A stretch of 15,799 bases of DNA, from NCBI GenBank assembly GCA_934385225.1, contig CAKRPQ010000040.1, positions 1 through 15,799 on the forward strand, given 5' to 3'. The notes under the pieces were generated by a model. It was not told the DNA's origin. It did no database searches and saw nothing but the letters and a program-made list of their open reading frames with translations. Shown here one piece after another: positions 6,825 to 13,361 of this stretch; position 1 is the first letter of the stretch, and the number at the start of each line of letters is the position of its first letter. Source of the DNA: an uncultured Eubacteriales bacterium (GTDB lineage Bacteria > Bacillota > Clostridia > Oscillospirales > CAG-272). The translations under genes and the position numbers were made by a program.

Positions 6825-9227
6825 TTATTTTTTCGGCACTTTTTTCTTCATTGCGAAGATAACTGCGCCTGCGATTATGACGACGGCTGCTACCGCTGCT
6901 ATTACAATAATGAGAACGGTATTTCCGCCGTCTGTTTTGTTATCCTGTATATCGGAAGCCGCGTCCGTGTCGTCAAAGTTGAACATTCCCGTGCTTTCGG
7001 CACTTTCCGTTTCGGGCGCGGAGACTGTCGTCTCTGCCTCTGTCTCTGTTACGGCGACCGTGACCGCAGCTGTCGATTCATCTGCCGATGTTTCGGGAGG
7101 CGTGCATTTTACGGGCGCGGGCGTGTTCGCGGAAATGTCGTAAAATGTGAGATTGTTTGCCTTTGCGTATTCCTCGGCATAAGAAGCGGGTGTTCCGTAA
7201 ATGCCCGCGAGATTCGTGTTCTCTTCAAATACGGACGAGCCTATTTTGCTGACTTCGGGATTTATCGCAACATTTGCGATGAGATAGTCGTATGCGAGAA
7301 TAAATGTTGAAAGTTCCTTCTGATTGCGCAGATCCGCAAAGCCCTCTATCGCCTCCGTACCCGCTCTGTATATAGATTTCAGGTTGTAGCACTTTTCGAA
7401 TGCCGCGTTGCTTATCTCGAAATTCTCGGAGTCGGGGATCTGAACGGTTTCAAGATTTTTGAGTTCGCAGAAAGCGTATTTTCCTATATATGATATATGT
7501 TCGGTCACTACGACGTGCTTTACGCTGTTTTTGAATTCAAACCAGGGCTGATTTTTTGAGCCTCCGCCGTAATAGTTAGTGATGTCGCCCATCGCTCCGA
7601 CGCCCTTTATTGTGAGAACGCCCGTCGCTTCGTCAAAGTCAAACACGGCTCTGTCGCCGCACGACGGAAGCGTTGTATCAATAAAAACAGAAAATTCGTG
7701 CTTGTTTTCGGAGTTGGCAACGTCGATTATGTTGTAGAAATTCTCCTTCGCGTAGGCGATGAGAGCCTCTGTCATGTTGTAGGTGTAGATGTTCTGCAAC
7801 TTCATCGATATCGGCTTTTCGATGGCCGTCGTCTTTTTCGGGAGAATAATATCCGTTACCGCCGTTTCTTTCAGAACATTGTCTCTCAGTGCCGCGAGCC
7901 CCGAAAAGTCCGCCGTGCCCTCTCTTCGTTCTTCGCCTTTTCTGTATATTGTCGTAAGAGAAGTACAGCCGTTAAAAGCGTCGGCATCTATCTGCGTCAC
8001 GTTCGGACCAATCTCAACGTCGATAAGCCCCTTGTGATTCATGAGTGCTTTGCCCGTGACCTTGTTTATGTATGAACCTATAACAATGTGTTCAATCTCG
8101 TCCTTGTATTCCTGCCAGCCCTTTTTGTCGTCGGACTTGTCGATTCGTCCCGTTTCGTTGTAGGATTTTGTGCAGGATATAAAATAGAGCGTTTTTGTGC
8201 TTGCCACGTACGCCCAGTTCGTGTCGTAAACGGATTTGCCTTCGTATGTTCCCGTGATGTGTCCCGTCGCCGTGGCGTTTTCGGGCATTTCTTCAAGGGG
8301 ATCGTTCGGAGCGGCAGTCGAACCGCCCGTTGTGCTTCCGCCCGTTGTGGGGGCGCTTGTCGTCGGCTTTGTGCCGTCCGTTTTTTCGCCGGTTTCAAGG
8401 TTTATGAACGTGTAGCCGTTCGCCTTTGCAAACTCTGCCGCCTTTGAGTCGGCGTATGCCTTTATTGCGGGGAAGCTCTCCATATTGGAAAAAACATTTA
8501 TATCAATTTCGGTATCTTTTCCCATAATTGTGAGCGTGGCGAGTTGCTTCGACTGCGAGATCGCCTTTGCGGCGAGTTTTGTCACGCCTGCGGGGACTGT
8601 AAATTCGGTGAAAAGAACGGATTTGATAAATTCTGTTTGAAATTCACCCGTGAGTGTCTCCGAGAACTTTATTTTTGACGCTGCTCTCGAATTGTCAAGC
8701 ACATACTTGCTTTGAGTGATCGATGCGATATTGCTGAAATCAAGAGTGCCTTCCTCGGGAGTTTCGCCTGCCGTGTAAACGCACGTCAGTGCGGACGTTC
8801 CCTGAAATGTTCCCTCTCCGACGATTGACGTGAGAGACTTCGGAAGTTCGATTTTCTTTACGGTTCTGTTGAGGTCGAAAACGCCGCCTTCGAGCCCCGT
8901 AATTCCTTCCTTAATTATTACGGTGGTAACGCCCGTCAGCTGTCCCCAGCCGTTCTGGATCGGAGACGACCATGCGGCTGCCTTGCCCGTTACGGGATCT
9001 ATGCCATGAATTACTGTCGACGGTGTCTTGTCCGTCGCGCTTTCGTCAATCTCAAATGTACAAACAATATCTTTATCCTCGGTTTTTGTCGTCCATTTGA
9101 TGTTCGTCTCGTTTCCGTCTTTGTCGCGCGTGTAACCCGTTTCGTCGGCAAACGCAAAGACGGACATGAGAACGGCGGTGAGAAGTACCAGTGCTGCTGT
9201 GAGAATCGCTTTTTGTAGTTTTTTCAT
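6825..9227 (-). CDS. membrane-anchored BspA-type leucine-rich-repeat (LRR_5) surface protein
   Basis: 800 residues. A signal peptide covers about residues 1-28 (MKKLQKAILT, hydrophobic core, cleavage near FAFA). The ectodomain contains three LRR_5 modules, about 45-277, 330-503 and 520-698. Each closes with a similar cap: KAAEFAKANGYTFINL (262-277), EALIAYAKENFYNIIDV (487-503) and ASYAEEYAKANNLTFYDI (681-698). Modules 1 and 2 are joined by a Thr/Gly/Ser-rich linker (286-307), and a Thr/Glu/Ala-rich stalk covers 703-745. A single C-terminal transmembrane helix (about 769-792, VLIIVIAAVAAVVIIAGAVI) ends in KKKVPKK, giving a membrane anchor without LPXTG. The start is supported by GGAGG 7 nt upstream. 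It lies upstream of the related 954-residue LRR protein on the same strand. The likely role is adhesion or protein-protein contact at the cell surface; the ligand is unknown. Confidence 0.9.
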   Translation of the reverse strand: MKKLQKAILTAALVLLTAVLMSVFAFADETGYTRDKDGNETNIKWTTKTEDKDIVCTFEIDESATDKTPSTVIHGIDPVTGKAAAWSSPIQNGWGQLTGVTTVIIKEGITGLEGGVFDLNRTVKKIELPKSLTSIVGEGTFQGTSALTCVYTAGETPEEGTLDFSNIASITQSKYVLDNSRAASKIKFSETLTGEFQTEFIKSVLFTEFTVPAGVTKLAAKAISQSKQLATLTIMGKDTEIDINVFSNMESFPAIKAYADSKAAEFAKANGYTFINLETGEKTDGTKPTTSAPTTGGSTTGGSTAAPNDPLEEMPENATATGHITGTYEGKSVYDTNWAYVASTKTLYFISCTKSYNETGRIDKSDDKKGWQEYKDEIEHIVIGSYINKVTGKALMNHKGLIDVEIGPNVTQIDADAFNGCTSLTTIYRKGEERREGTADFSGLAALRDNVLKETAVTDIILPKKTTAIEKPISMKLQNIYTYNMTEALIAYAKENFYNIIDVANSENKHEFSVFIDTTLPSCGDRAVFDFDEATGVLTIKGVGAMGDITNYYGGGSKNQPWFEFKNSVKHVVVTEHISYIGKYAFCELKNLETVQIPDSENFEISNAAFEKCYNLKSIYRAGTEAIEGFADLRNQKELSTFILAYDYLIANVAINPEVSKIGSSVFEENTNLAGIYGTPASYAEEYAKANNLTFYDISANTPAPVKCTPPETSADESTAAVTVAVTETEAETTVSAPETESAESTGMFNFDDTDAASDIQDNKTDGGNTVLIIVIAAVAAVVIIAGAVIFAMKKKVPKK

Positions 9228-9261
9228 TTTACTCCCTCCAAAATCGGATTATCGTAGAATA

Positions 9262-9290
9262 ATTATAACAAAAGTTTTGTTTCTTTTTAA
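9262..9290 (-). promoter_or_regulatory. probable promoter of the membrane-anchored LRR gene
   Basis: On the minus strand TATAAT (9267-9262) matches the -10 consensus. It lies 34 bp before the ATG and precedes a strong GGAGG. The hexamer 17 bp upstream is TTAAAA (9290-9285), a weak -35 with 4 of 6 matches. Confidence 0.4.
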
Positions 9291-9546
9291 TACAATTTTC
9301 AAACTAAAATTTATAAAAAACAAACATTTTTGTTTTTTCTACGATCATCGACACTATTTTATCACACCGAAAAACAGTTGTCAAATGACCGAAAACGGTG
9401 ATTTTGTTGTATAAAATCAACAAAACCAGACTTGCGCATTTGTGCAATATAACGTGCTTTTGAGAGACTTTATTTTACTGCCCGAAAATGCGTGGTGAAA
9501 ATGCATAAAAAGTATTTTCCTATTTTGTTGCGATTGACGGAGCGGA

Positions 9547-9580
9547 CGCGGAAAAAATTTTTTAAAAAATTTTTTCCGCG
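9547..9580. repeat. perfect 34-bp palindrome with A6/T6 tracts
   Basis: The arms of 17 bp (CGCGG, A6, T6 and its reverse complement) meet with no spacer at 9563/9564. The centre is alternating A6-T6-A6-T6, flanked by CGCGG and CCGCG. In DNA this is a long perfect palindrome with A-tracts; in RNA from either strand it would be a near-perfect hairpin. It lies about 90 bp upstream of the riboswitch promoter and about 320 bp upstream of the divergent LRR gene. Confidence 0.85.
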
Positions 9581-9668
9581 CGCCCCGATCGGACACGTTT
9601 TGTGCATAATGCCTAAAAACACCCGCATACTTTTGTGCAAAATTGTTGTGCGCATCGCAAAAAGGGGC

Positions 9669-9697
9669 TTGACAAACAGATTTTTTTACTATATAAT
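9669..9697 (+). promoter_or_regulatory. consensus sigma-A promoter of the lysine riboswitch/ABC operon
   Basis: TTGACA (9669-9674) and TATAAT (9692-9697) are both exact consensus hexamers separated by 17 bp, with a T-rich spacer. Transcription should start near 9703-9705, about 15 nt before the riboswitch P1 helix. Such a promoter implies strong constitutive initiation, leaving control to the riboswitch. Confidence 0.9.
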
Positions 9698-9718
9698 AGT
9701 GACAACTTAATAAAAACG

Positions 9719-9890
9719 CCTTGATAGAGGTCGCGAAAAAGAAGAGTAGAGAACGATGTTAAAACGCCGACAAGCGGTCGTTCCCGAAAGGCTCTTTCGC
9801 CGAAGTGACGACGAATTGTCGACGTCGGTCGCTGGGTGTACGCAGAATATGCGTGCAACTGTCGCAGAAATGCGGAGTGCTATTGCGGAC
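9719..9890 (+). promoter_or_regulatory. lysine riboswitch (L box)
   Basis: The region carries conserved L-box strings in the right order: GATAGAGGTCGCGA, AAGAGTAG, CCCGAAAGGC, TCGCCGAAGTGA, GTCGGTCGCTGGGTG, ACTGTCGCAGAAATGCGGAGTGCTATT. P1 forms between UGAUAG (9722-9727) and CUAUUG (9880-9885), with further C-G pairs outside (9719-9720 with 9887-9888). It lies between a consensus promoter and an intrinsic terminator, upstream of an amino-acid ABC importer. The known mechanism for this class is that lysine stabilises the aptamer and transcription stops early, so the importer is made when lysine is scarce. Confidence 0.92.
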
Positions 9891-9918
9891 GATATGATTT
9901 TCTTTATAAGACAATCTC

Positions 9919-9951
9919 ACCCGTGATAGAAAATATCACGGGTTTTTATTT
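9919..9951 (+). terminator. lysine-controlled transcription terminator
   Basis: A perfect 10-bp stem (ACCCGTGATA at 9919-9928 with TATCACGGGT at 9934-9943), loop GAAAA, is followed by TTTTTATTTT. A competing antiterminator is visible: CUAUUGCGG (9880-9888), which includes the P1 3' arm, can pair over 9 bp (two G-U) with CCGUGAUAG (9921-9929), the terminator 5' arm. Confidence 0.9.
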
Positions 9952-9979
9952 TGAAATTTTATTTTTGAGGTGAAGAACC

Positions 9980-10870
9980 ATGAAAAAACTCTTATCCGTA
10001 ATTTTAACATTTGCGCTTCTCATTCTGCCGCTTGTGCTTGCTTCCTGCGGCGAAAAGGAATCAAAGGACGCAAAAACGGTCGATATGTCCGCCGTAAAGT
10101 CGCTCTCCGACCTTGAAGGACTTAAAATCGCCGCACAGGCAGGTACTTTCCACGCCGATGCGACAGCACAGATTAAAGACGTAAAATCCTCTACATATCC
10201 CGAATTTGCCGACCTTCTTACCGCCGTAAAATCGGGTGCGATCGACGGCTATGTTGCCGAAGAGCCGACGGCACTTTCCGTTTGCGGCTCGGACGATACG
10301 CTCGATTACGTTCATCTTGTAAATAACGACACGGGCTTCAAGGCAGGCAAAGAGGACGTCGGAATCGCAATCGGTGTTGCGACAGGCTCCGAGCTTCGCG
10401 ATAAGATAAACGCCGTTCTCGCGGAGATTACCGAGGAGCAGAAAGAAGAGCTTATGCAGCAGATCGTTGATATTACGATCGGCAAGGAAGTTACCGAGTT
10501 TGCTATCTCGTCGGAAGAACCCGCAGAGCCTGTCGGCACGCTTAAAATCGGTATGGAATGTGCCTACGAGCCGTACAACTGGACCGAAACAAAGGCTGAG
10601 AGCCTCGGCGCCGTTCCGATAAGCGGCGAGGGCAAGAACGGAATGTACGCAAACGGTTACGACGTTCAGATTGCGAAGTACGTTGCAAACAAGCTCGGAA
10701 TGTCTCTCGAAATCTATTCGTTTGAGTGGGATTCTCTCGTTCCCGCCGTTCAGTCGGGTGCTATCGACGCCATTGTCGCGGGTATGAGCCCGACGGCGGA
10801 CCGCGAAGAGGAAATCGACTTCACGGACACCTACTACGAGTCCAACCTCGTTATAATCTATAAGAAATAA
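9980..10870 (+). CDS. lysine-type ABC transporter substrate-binding lipoprotein with reversed (circularly permuted) domain order
   Basis: 296 residues. A lipoprotein signal peptide ends in LASC, with lipidated Cys23. The body is an SBP_bac_3 fold in the wrong order. Residues 39-168 (VKSLSDLEGLKIAAQAGTF, SGAIDGYVAEEPTA, GSELRDKINAVLAEITEEQ) correspond to the half that normally follows the first hinge and ends the protein. After an acidic linker (169-186), residues 187-296 (GTLKIGMECAYEPYNWTE, ANGYDVQIAKYVANKLG, SGAIDAIVAGMSPTADREEEIDFTD, ending VIIYKK) correspond to the normal N-terminal half. Arg275 is the expected alpha-carboxylate contact; Glu94 stands where HisJ has the amino-group-binding Asp. 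Lysine is inferred as ligand from the riboswitch. GAGGTGA precedes the start, and the stop overlaps the permease start (TAATG). Confidence 0.9.
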   Translation: MKKLLSVILTFALLILPLVLASCGEKESKDAKTVDMSAVKSLSDLEGLKIAAQAGTFHADATAQIKDVKSSTYPEFADLLTAVKSGAIDGYVAEEPTALSVCGSDDTLDYVHLVNNDTGFKAGKEDVGIAIGVATGSELRDKINAVLAEITEEQKEELMQQIVDITIGKEVTEFAISSEEPAEPVGTLKIGMECAYEPYNWTETKAESLGAVPISGEGKNGMYANGYDVQIAKYVANKLGMSLEIYSFEWDSLVPAVQSGAIDAIVAGMSPTADREEEIDFTDTYYESNLVIIYKK

Positions 10871-11652
10871 TGGCAGAATTTTTCAAGGACGTTGCCGACA
10901 TCGTCGTAAAGCATTACCCGTATCTGTTAAAGGGTATCGGCAATACGCTTCTTCTGTCGCTTGTCGGCACGGTCGCGGGACTTCTTATCGGACTTCTCAC
11001 GGGCATCGTCAGAACAGCGCCGAAGTCGCATTTCGCACCTCTCCGTGTGCTTCACAGTATTCTTAACGGCATTATCGCCGTCTATATCGAAATTTTCCGC
11101 GGAACGCCTATGATGGTTCAGTCGATGGTCATTTACTGGGGCTACGCGTTCGCCGCGGGCGGAAAAACTCTTCCGCTTATCCCGTCGGGTATCATCATCG
11201 TGTCGATAAACACGGGCGCGTATATGGCTGAAATCGTGCGCGGCGGTATCATTTCAATCGACAAGGGGCAGTTTGAGGGCGCTCTTTCGCTCGGAATGTC
11301 GCACGCACAGCTTATGACGAAGATTATCATTCCGCAGGTTATGCGTAACATTCTCCCGTCGGTAAGTAACGAGTTCGTTATAAATATCAAGGATACGTCG
11401 GTGCTTAACGTTATCGGCGTTACGGAACTTTACTACTTTGCGGGCATTATCAAACGCCAGAATTTCAAGACGTTCCAGACGTATCTTGTCGTTTGCGTCC
11501 TCTATTTCATTATGACGTTCACGATAACGAGACTTCTCCGCTTCGCCGAGAAAAAGCTCGACGGAAAGGGGAATTATACCGTTTTCGGTTCGCAGACAGA
11601 TCCGAGCGCGGAAATTCATGTAAAGAAGCAGGAGGCGGCGATAAATGACTGA
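10870..11652 (+). CDS. polar amino-acid ABC transporter permease (lysine importer)
   Basis: A 260-residue HisM/GlnP-type inner-membrane subunit, normal length for the family. Hydrophobic segments run from about residues 19-47 and through the middle (about 65-120), plus a C-terminal one near 203-222. EIFRGTP (74-80) is the usual motif after the second helix. The ATPase-contacting EAA loop is clear at about 132-156 (GQFEGALSLGMSHAQL followed by IIIPQ). The ATG shares its first base with the stop of the binding protein, and the 3' end overlaps the ATPase start by 8 nt, indicating translational coupling. A single permease gene implies a homodimeric channel. Substrate assignment to lysine follows from the upstream riboswitch. 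Confidence 0.95.
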   Translation: MAEFFKDVADIVVKHYPYLLKGIGNTLLLSLVGTVAGLLIGLLTGIVRTAPKSHFAPLRVLHSILNGIIAVYIEIFRGTPMMVQSMVIYWGYAFAAGGKTLPLIPSGIIIVSINTGAYMAEIVRGGIISIDKGQFEGALSLGMSHAQLMTKIIIPQVMRNILPSVSNEFVINIKDTSVLNVIGVTELYYFAGIIKRQNFKTFQTYLVVCVLYFIMTFTITRLLRFAEKKLDGKGNYTVFGSQTDPSAEIHVKKQEAAIND

Positions 11653-12385
11653 TAAAATCATAGAACTGTCCCACCTCGGCAAGAGCTTCGGCGATCACAA
11701 CGTCTTAAACGACATCAGTTTTTCGGTGTCAAAAGGCGAGACGGTGAGTATCATCGGCGCGTCGGGTTCCGGAAAAAGTACGATGCTCCGCTGCATAAAT
11801 CTGCTTGAAACGCCGACGTCGGGCGATATCCTCTACCACGGCGAGAGTATTCTCGGAAAGAATTTCAGCCTGTCGCAGTACCGCGCGCACGTCGGAATGG
11901 TGTTTCAGAGCTTCAACCTGTTCGCGAATATGACCGCGCTTGAAAACTGCATTACGGGACAAATTTCGGTGCTTAAAAGGAAGCGCCCCGAGGCAAAGGA
12001 GACAGCACTAAAATACCTCGAAAAAGTCGGAATGCTTCCGTACATAAACGCAAGACCCGCACAGCTTTCGGGAGGACAAAAGCAGAGAGTTGCGATTGCG
12101 AGAGCACTTGCGATGGAACCCGAAGTGCTTCTTTTTGACGAGCCTACGTCGGCTCTTGACCCGCAGATGGTCGGCGAAGTCCTCTCCGTTATGCGCAACC
12201 TTGCGTCCGAGGGACTTACGATGATAGTGGTGACGCACGAAATGGCGTTTGCACGCGATGTTTCCGACCGCGTTGTGTTCATGGCGGACGGCTATATCTG
12301 TGAGGAAGGCGTGCCCGAAGAAATATTCGGCGCACCGCAGAACGAAAAGACGAGAGAATTTCTTTCGAGATTCCTCGGAAATTAA
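11645..12385 (+). CDS. polar amino-acid ABC transporter ATP-binding protein (lysine importer)
   Basis: A 246-residue GlnQ/HisP-type ATPase, complete. Walker A is GASGSGKST (38-46), Q-loop Gln88 (MVFQSFNLF), signature LSGGQKQR (141-148), Walker B VLLFDE (161-166) with the PTSALDP D-loop region, and switch His198 (VVTHEM). It powers the importer as a dimer bound to the permease EAA loops. It is the last gene of the riboswitch-controlled operon and is followed directly by a terminator. Confidence 0.96.
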   Translation: MTDKIIELSHLGKSFGDHNVLNDISFSVSKGETVSIIGASGSGKSTMLRCINLLETPTSGDILYHGESILGKNFSLSQYRAHVGMVFQSFNLFANMTALENCITGQISVLKRKRPEAKETALKYLEKVGMLPYINARPAQLSGGQKQRVAIARALAMEPEVLLFDEPTSALDPQMVGEVLSVMRNLASEGLTMIVVTHEMAFARDVSDRVVFMADGYICEEGVPEEIFGAPQNEKTREFLSRFLGN

Positions 12386-12391
12386 AAAAAT

Positions 12392-12426
12392 CCCCGAATG
12401 ACGCACAATTTGTGTGGCATTCGGGG
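12392..12426. terminator. bidirectional terminator between the ABC operon and the AraC gene
   Basis: A 9-bp stem (CCCCGAATG at 12392-12400 with CATTCGGGG at 12418-12426) is extended by a weaker inner CACA/TGTG helix. On the minus strand it is followed by ATTTTTTT, a strong tail for the AraC transcript. On the plus strand the tail is AATTTTATATT, adequate for the ABC operon. It serves convergent genes. Confidence 0.85.
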
Positions 12427-12453
12427 AATTTTATATTATCAGACAAAACAGTA

Positions 12454-13257
12454 TTAAAGCCGGGTGTCAAGAGAACTCTTTTCTCTGAATTTTGAAGGTG
12501 AAATTCCTACACTTTTTTTGAATGCTCTTGAAAATGCAAGAGGATTTTCAAAACCTGTCGATCGGCTTATATCCGATATCGGTATTTGCGTGTCCGAGAG
12601 TAATTTTTTTGCAAATTCAAATTTTTGATTTTCGATGTATTGTTTTGGAGACATACCGCATTTCAGAACGAATATTTTGTAAAGGTACGGCTGTGTTATT
12701 CCGAGAAATTCCGTGATTTCGGAAATTTTTATCGGACGTGAAATGTTTGTTTTGATATAATGCACTGCGTGTTCAAAATAAATATCTCGGTTTTTATGCG
12801 TGCCCGATTGATTTTTCTCGTGATTGTTGAAAAGATGCAGAAAGATTTCAAGTATTTTTAAGGTACTGTAATTTTTGTTATGATTTGCTTTTATCAGCGC
12901 CGTGAGATTTTTTACGTCGGGAATAAAATCATAAGAAAAAATTTGACTTTCGCTGTCTGCATTTATTTTTTCGAAGAGGCACTCGGCGGTCGGGTCGCAT
13001 ATCGTGACCCACAAGTAGGTCCACGGGTCGTCCGAAGACGGATAATAGTATTCGTAGGTGCCGGGTCTTATGAGAAATCCCTGACCTGCCGTCACCGGGT
13101 TTCCGTTAAAATACCCTTTCCCGGAAATGACATAGTGTATAAGGTAAATATTTCTTCTGCCGGGACCGAATCTGTTGTTTTTCGGATCGGAACTGAATCC
13201 GATGTTTTCGATTTGAAGGAATTTATTGTGTTCCGTCGAAATTATATGGTAAAACAT
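12454..13257 (-). CDS. AraC-family transcriptional regulator
   Basis: 267 residues. The N-terminal cupin-like sensor (about 30-90) has the conserved run YLIHYVISGKGYF and later GQGFLIRPGTYEYYYPSS, typical of sugar-sensing members. The C-terminal AraC DNA-binding domain (about 165-260) has two helix-turn-helix units: ISEITEFLGITQPYLYKIF (178-196) and ISDISRSTGFENPLAFSRAF (227-246), followed by the family signature KKSVGISPSKFR. GGAGG lies 7 nt before the start. It is divergent from the beta-helix protein gene and only 104 bp away, so it most likely controls that gene and itself. The inducer is unknown. The gene and its partner look more AT-rich than the ABC and hprK genes around them, which may indicate separate acquisition. 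Confidence 0.93.
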   Translation of the reverse strand: MFYHIISTEHNKFLQIENIGFSSDPKNNRFGPGRRNIYLIHYVISGKGYFNGNPVTAGQGFLIRPGTYEYYYPSSDDPWTYLWVTICDPTAECLFEKINADSESQIFSYDFIPDVKNLTALIKANHNKNYSTLKILEIFLHLFNNHEKNQSGTHKNRDIYFEHAVHYIKTNISRPIKISEITEFLGITQPYLYKIFVLKCGMSPKQYIENQKFEFAKKLLSDTQIPISDISRSTGFENPLAFSRAFKKSVGISPSKFREKSSLDTRL

Positions 13258-13278
13258 CGCAGCACCTCCGATATTATA

Positions 13279-13308
13279 ATTATATCATACCATGTTATGA
13301 TTTGTCAA
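13279..13308 (-). promoter_or_regulatory. promoter of the AraC-family regulator gene
   Basis: On the minus strand TTGACA (13308-13303) and TATAAT (13284-13279) are exact consensus hexamers with an 18-bp spacer; a second TATAAT follows directly (13278-13273). The start site is just upstream of the GGAGG at 13269-13265. Confidence 0.8.
13284..13301. promoter_or_regulatory. candidate operator palindrome in the divergent promoter region
   Basis: ATCATA-N6-TATGAT is an 18-bp palindrome in which the central CATG also matches, leaving only the two bases flanking CATG unpaired. It fills the spacer between -35 and -10 of the regulator promoter and is centred about 50 bp upstream of the expected start of the divergent gene. 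That position suits both autorepression and activation. AraC proteins often bind direct repeats, but inverted sites are known in the family. Confidence 0.5.
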
Positions 13309-13337
13309 TGTACACCCCCTTTTTTTACTGCTATAAT
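13309..13337 (+). promoter_or_regulatory. promoter of the beta-helix protein gene (activator-type)
   Basis: TATAAT (13332-13337) is an exact -10. Seventeen bp upstream lies TGTACA (13309-13314), a poor -35 with 4 of 6 matches. A perfect -10 with a weak -35 next to an operator-like site fits a promoter that needs its AraC activator. The RBS GGAG at 13349-13352 is 9 nt from the ATG. Confidence 0.6.
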
Positions 13338-13361
13338 AAATAAAAAAAGGAGTTTTGCGTT

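Larger units (their letters stand above)
9228..9668. other. non-coding AT-rich region between divergent transcription units
   Basis: I see no credible gene here; the short ORFs lack an RBS and show biased homopolymer composition. Contents: a probable minus-strand -10 TATAAT (9267-9262) for the 800-residue LRR gene with a weak TTAAAA -35; an 8-bp stem TTTTGTTG/CAACAAAA (9402-9409 / 9418-9425); a CACCG/CGGTG pair (9365-9369 / 9396-9400); a perfect 34-bp palindrome at 9547-9580; and three copies of TTTGTGCA (near 9439, 9599 and 9632). Confidence 0.6.

Noticed and set aside
6825..6920. LPXTG sortase anchor at the C-terminus of the 800-residue LRR protein
   Set aside because: No LPXTG-like motif precedes the hydrophobic helix; a plain membrane anchor explains the end.
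9547..9580. Intrinsic terminator at the palindrome
   Set aside because: Neither neighbouring gene is transcribed toward it, and the stem is almost wholly A/T without a separate loop or external T run.
9492..9710. 72-codon plus-strand frame and overlapping minus-strand frames in the non-coding region
   Set aside because: The coding would run through the A/T palindrome and the consensus promoter, with no ribosome site; composition-driven.
9613..9858. 81-codon minus-strand frame over the riboswitch
   Set aside because: The region is explained by the L-box RNA and its promoter on the plus strand.
9980..10870. Interpretation of the binding protein as two fused or truncated binding domains
   Set aside because: Each family motif occurs once, and the two parts together add up to exactly one complete two-lobed domain, so permutation is simpler than fusion of two fragments.
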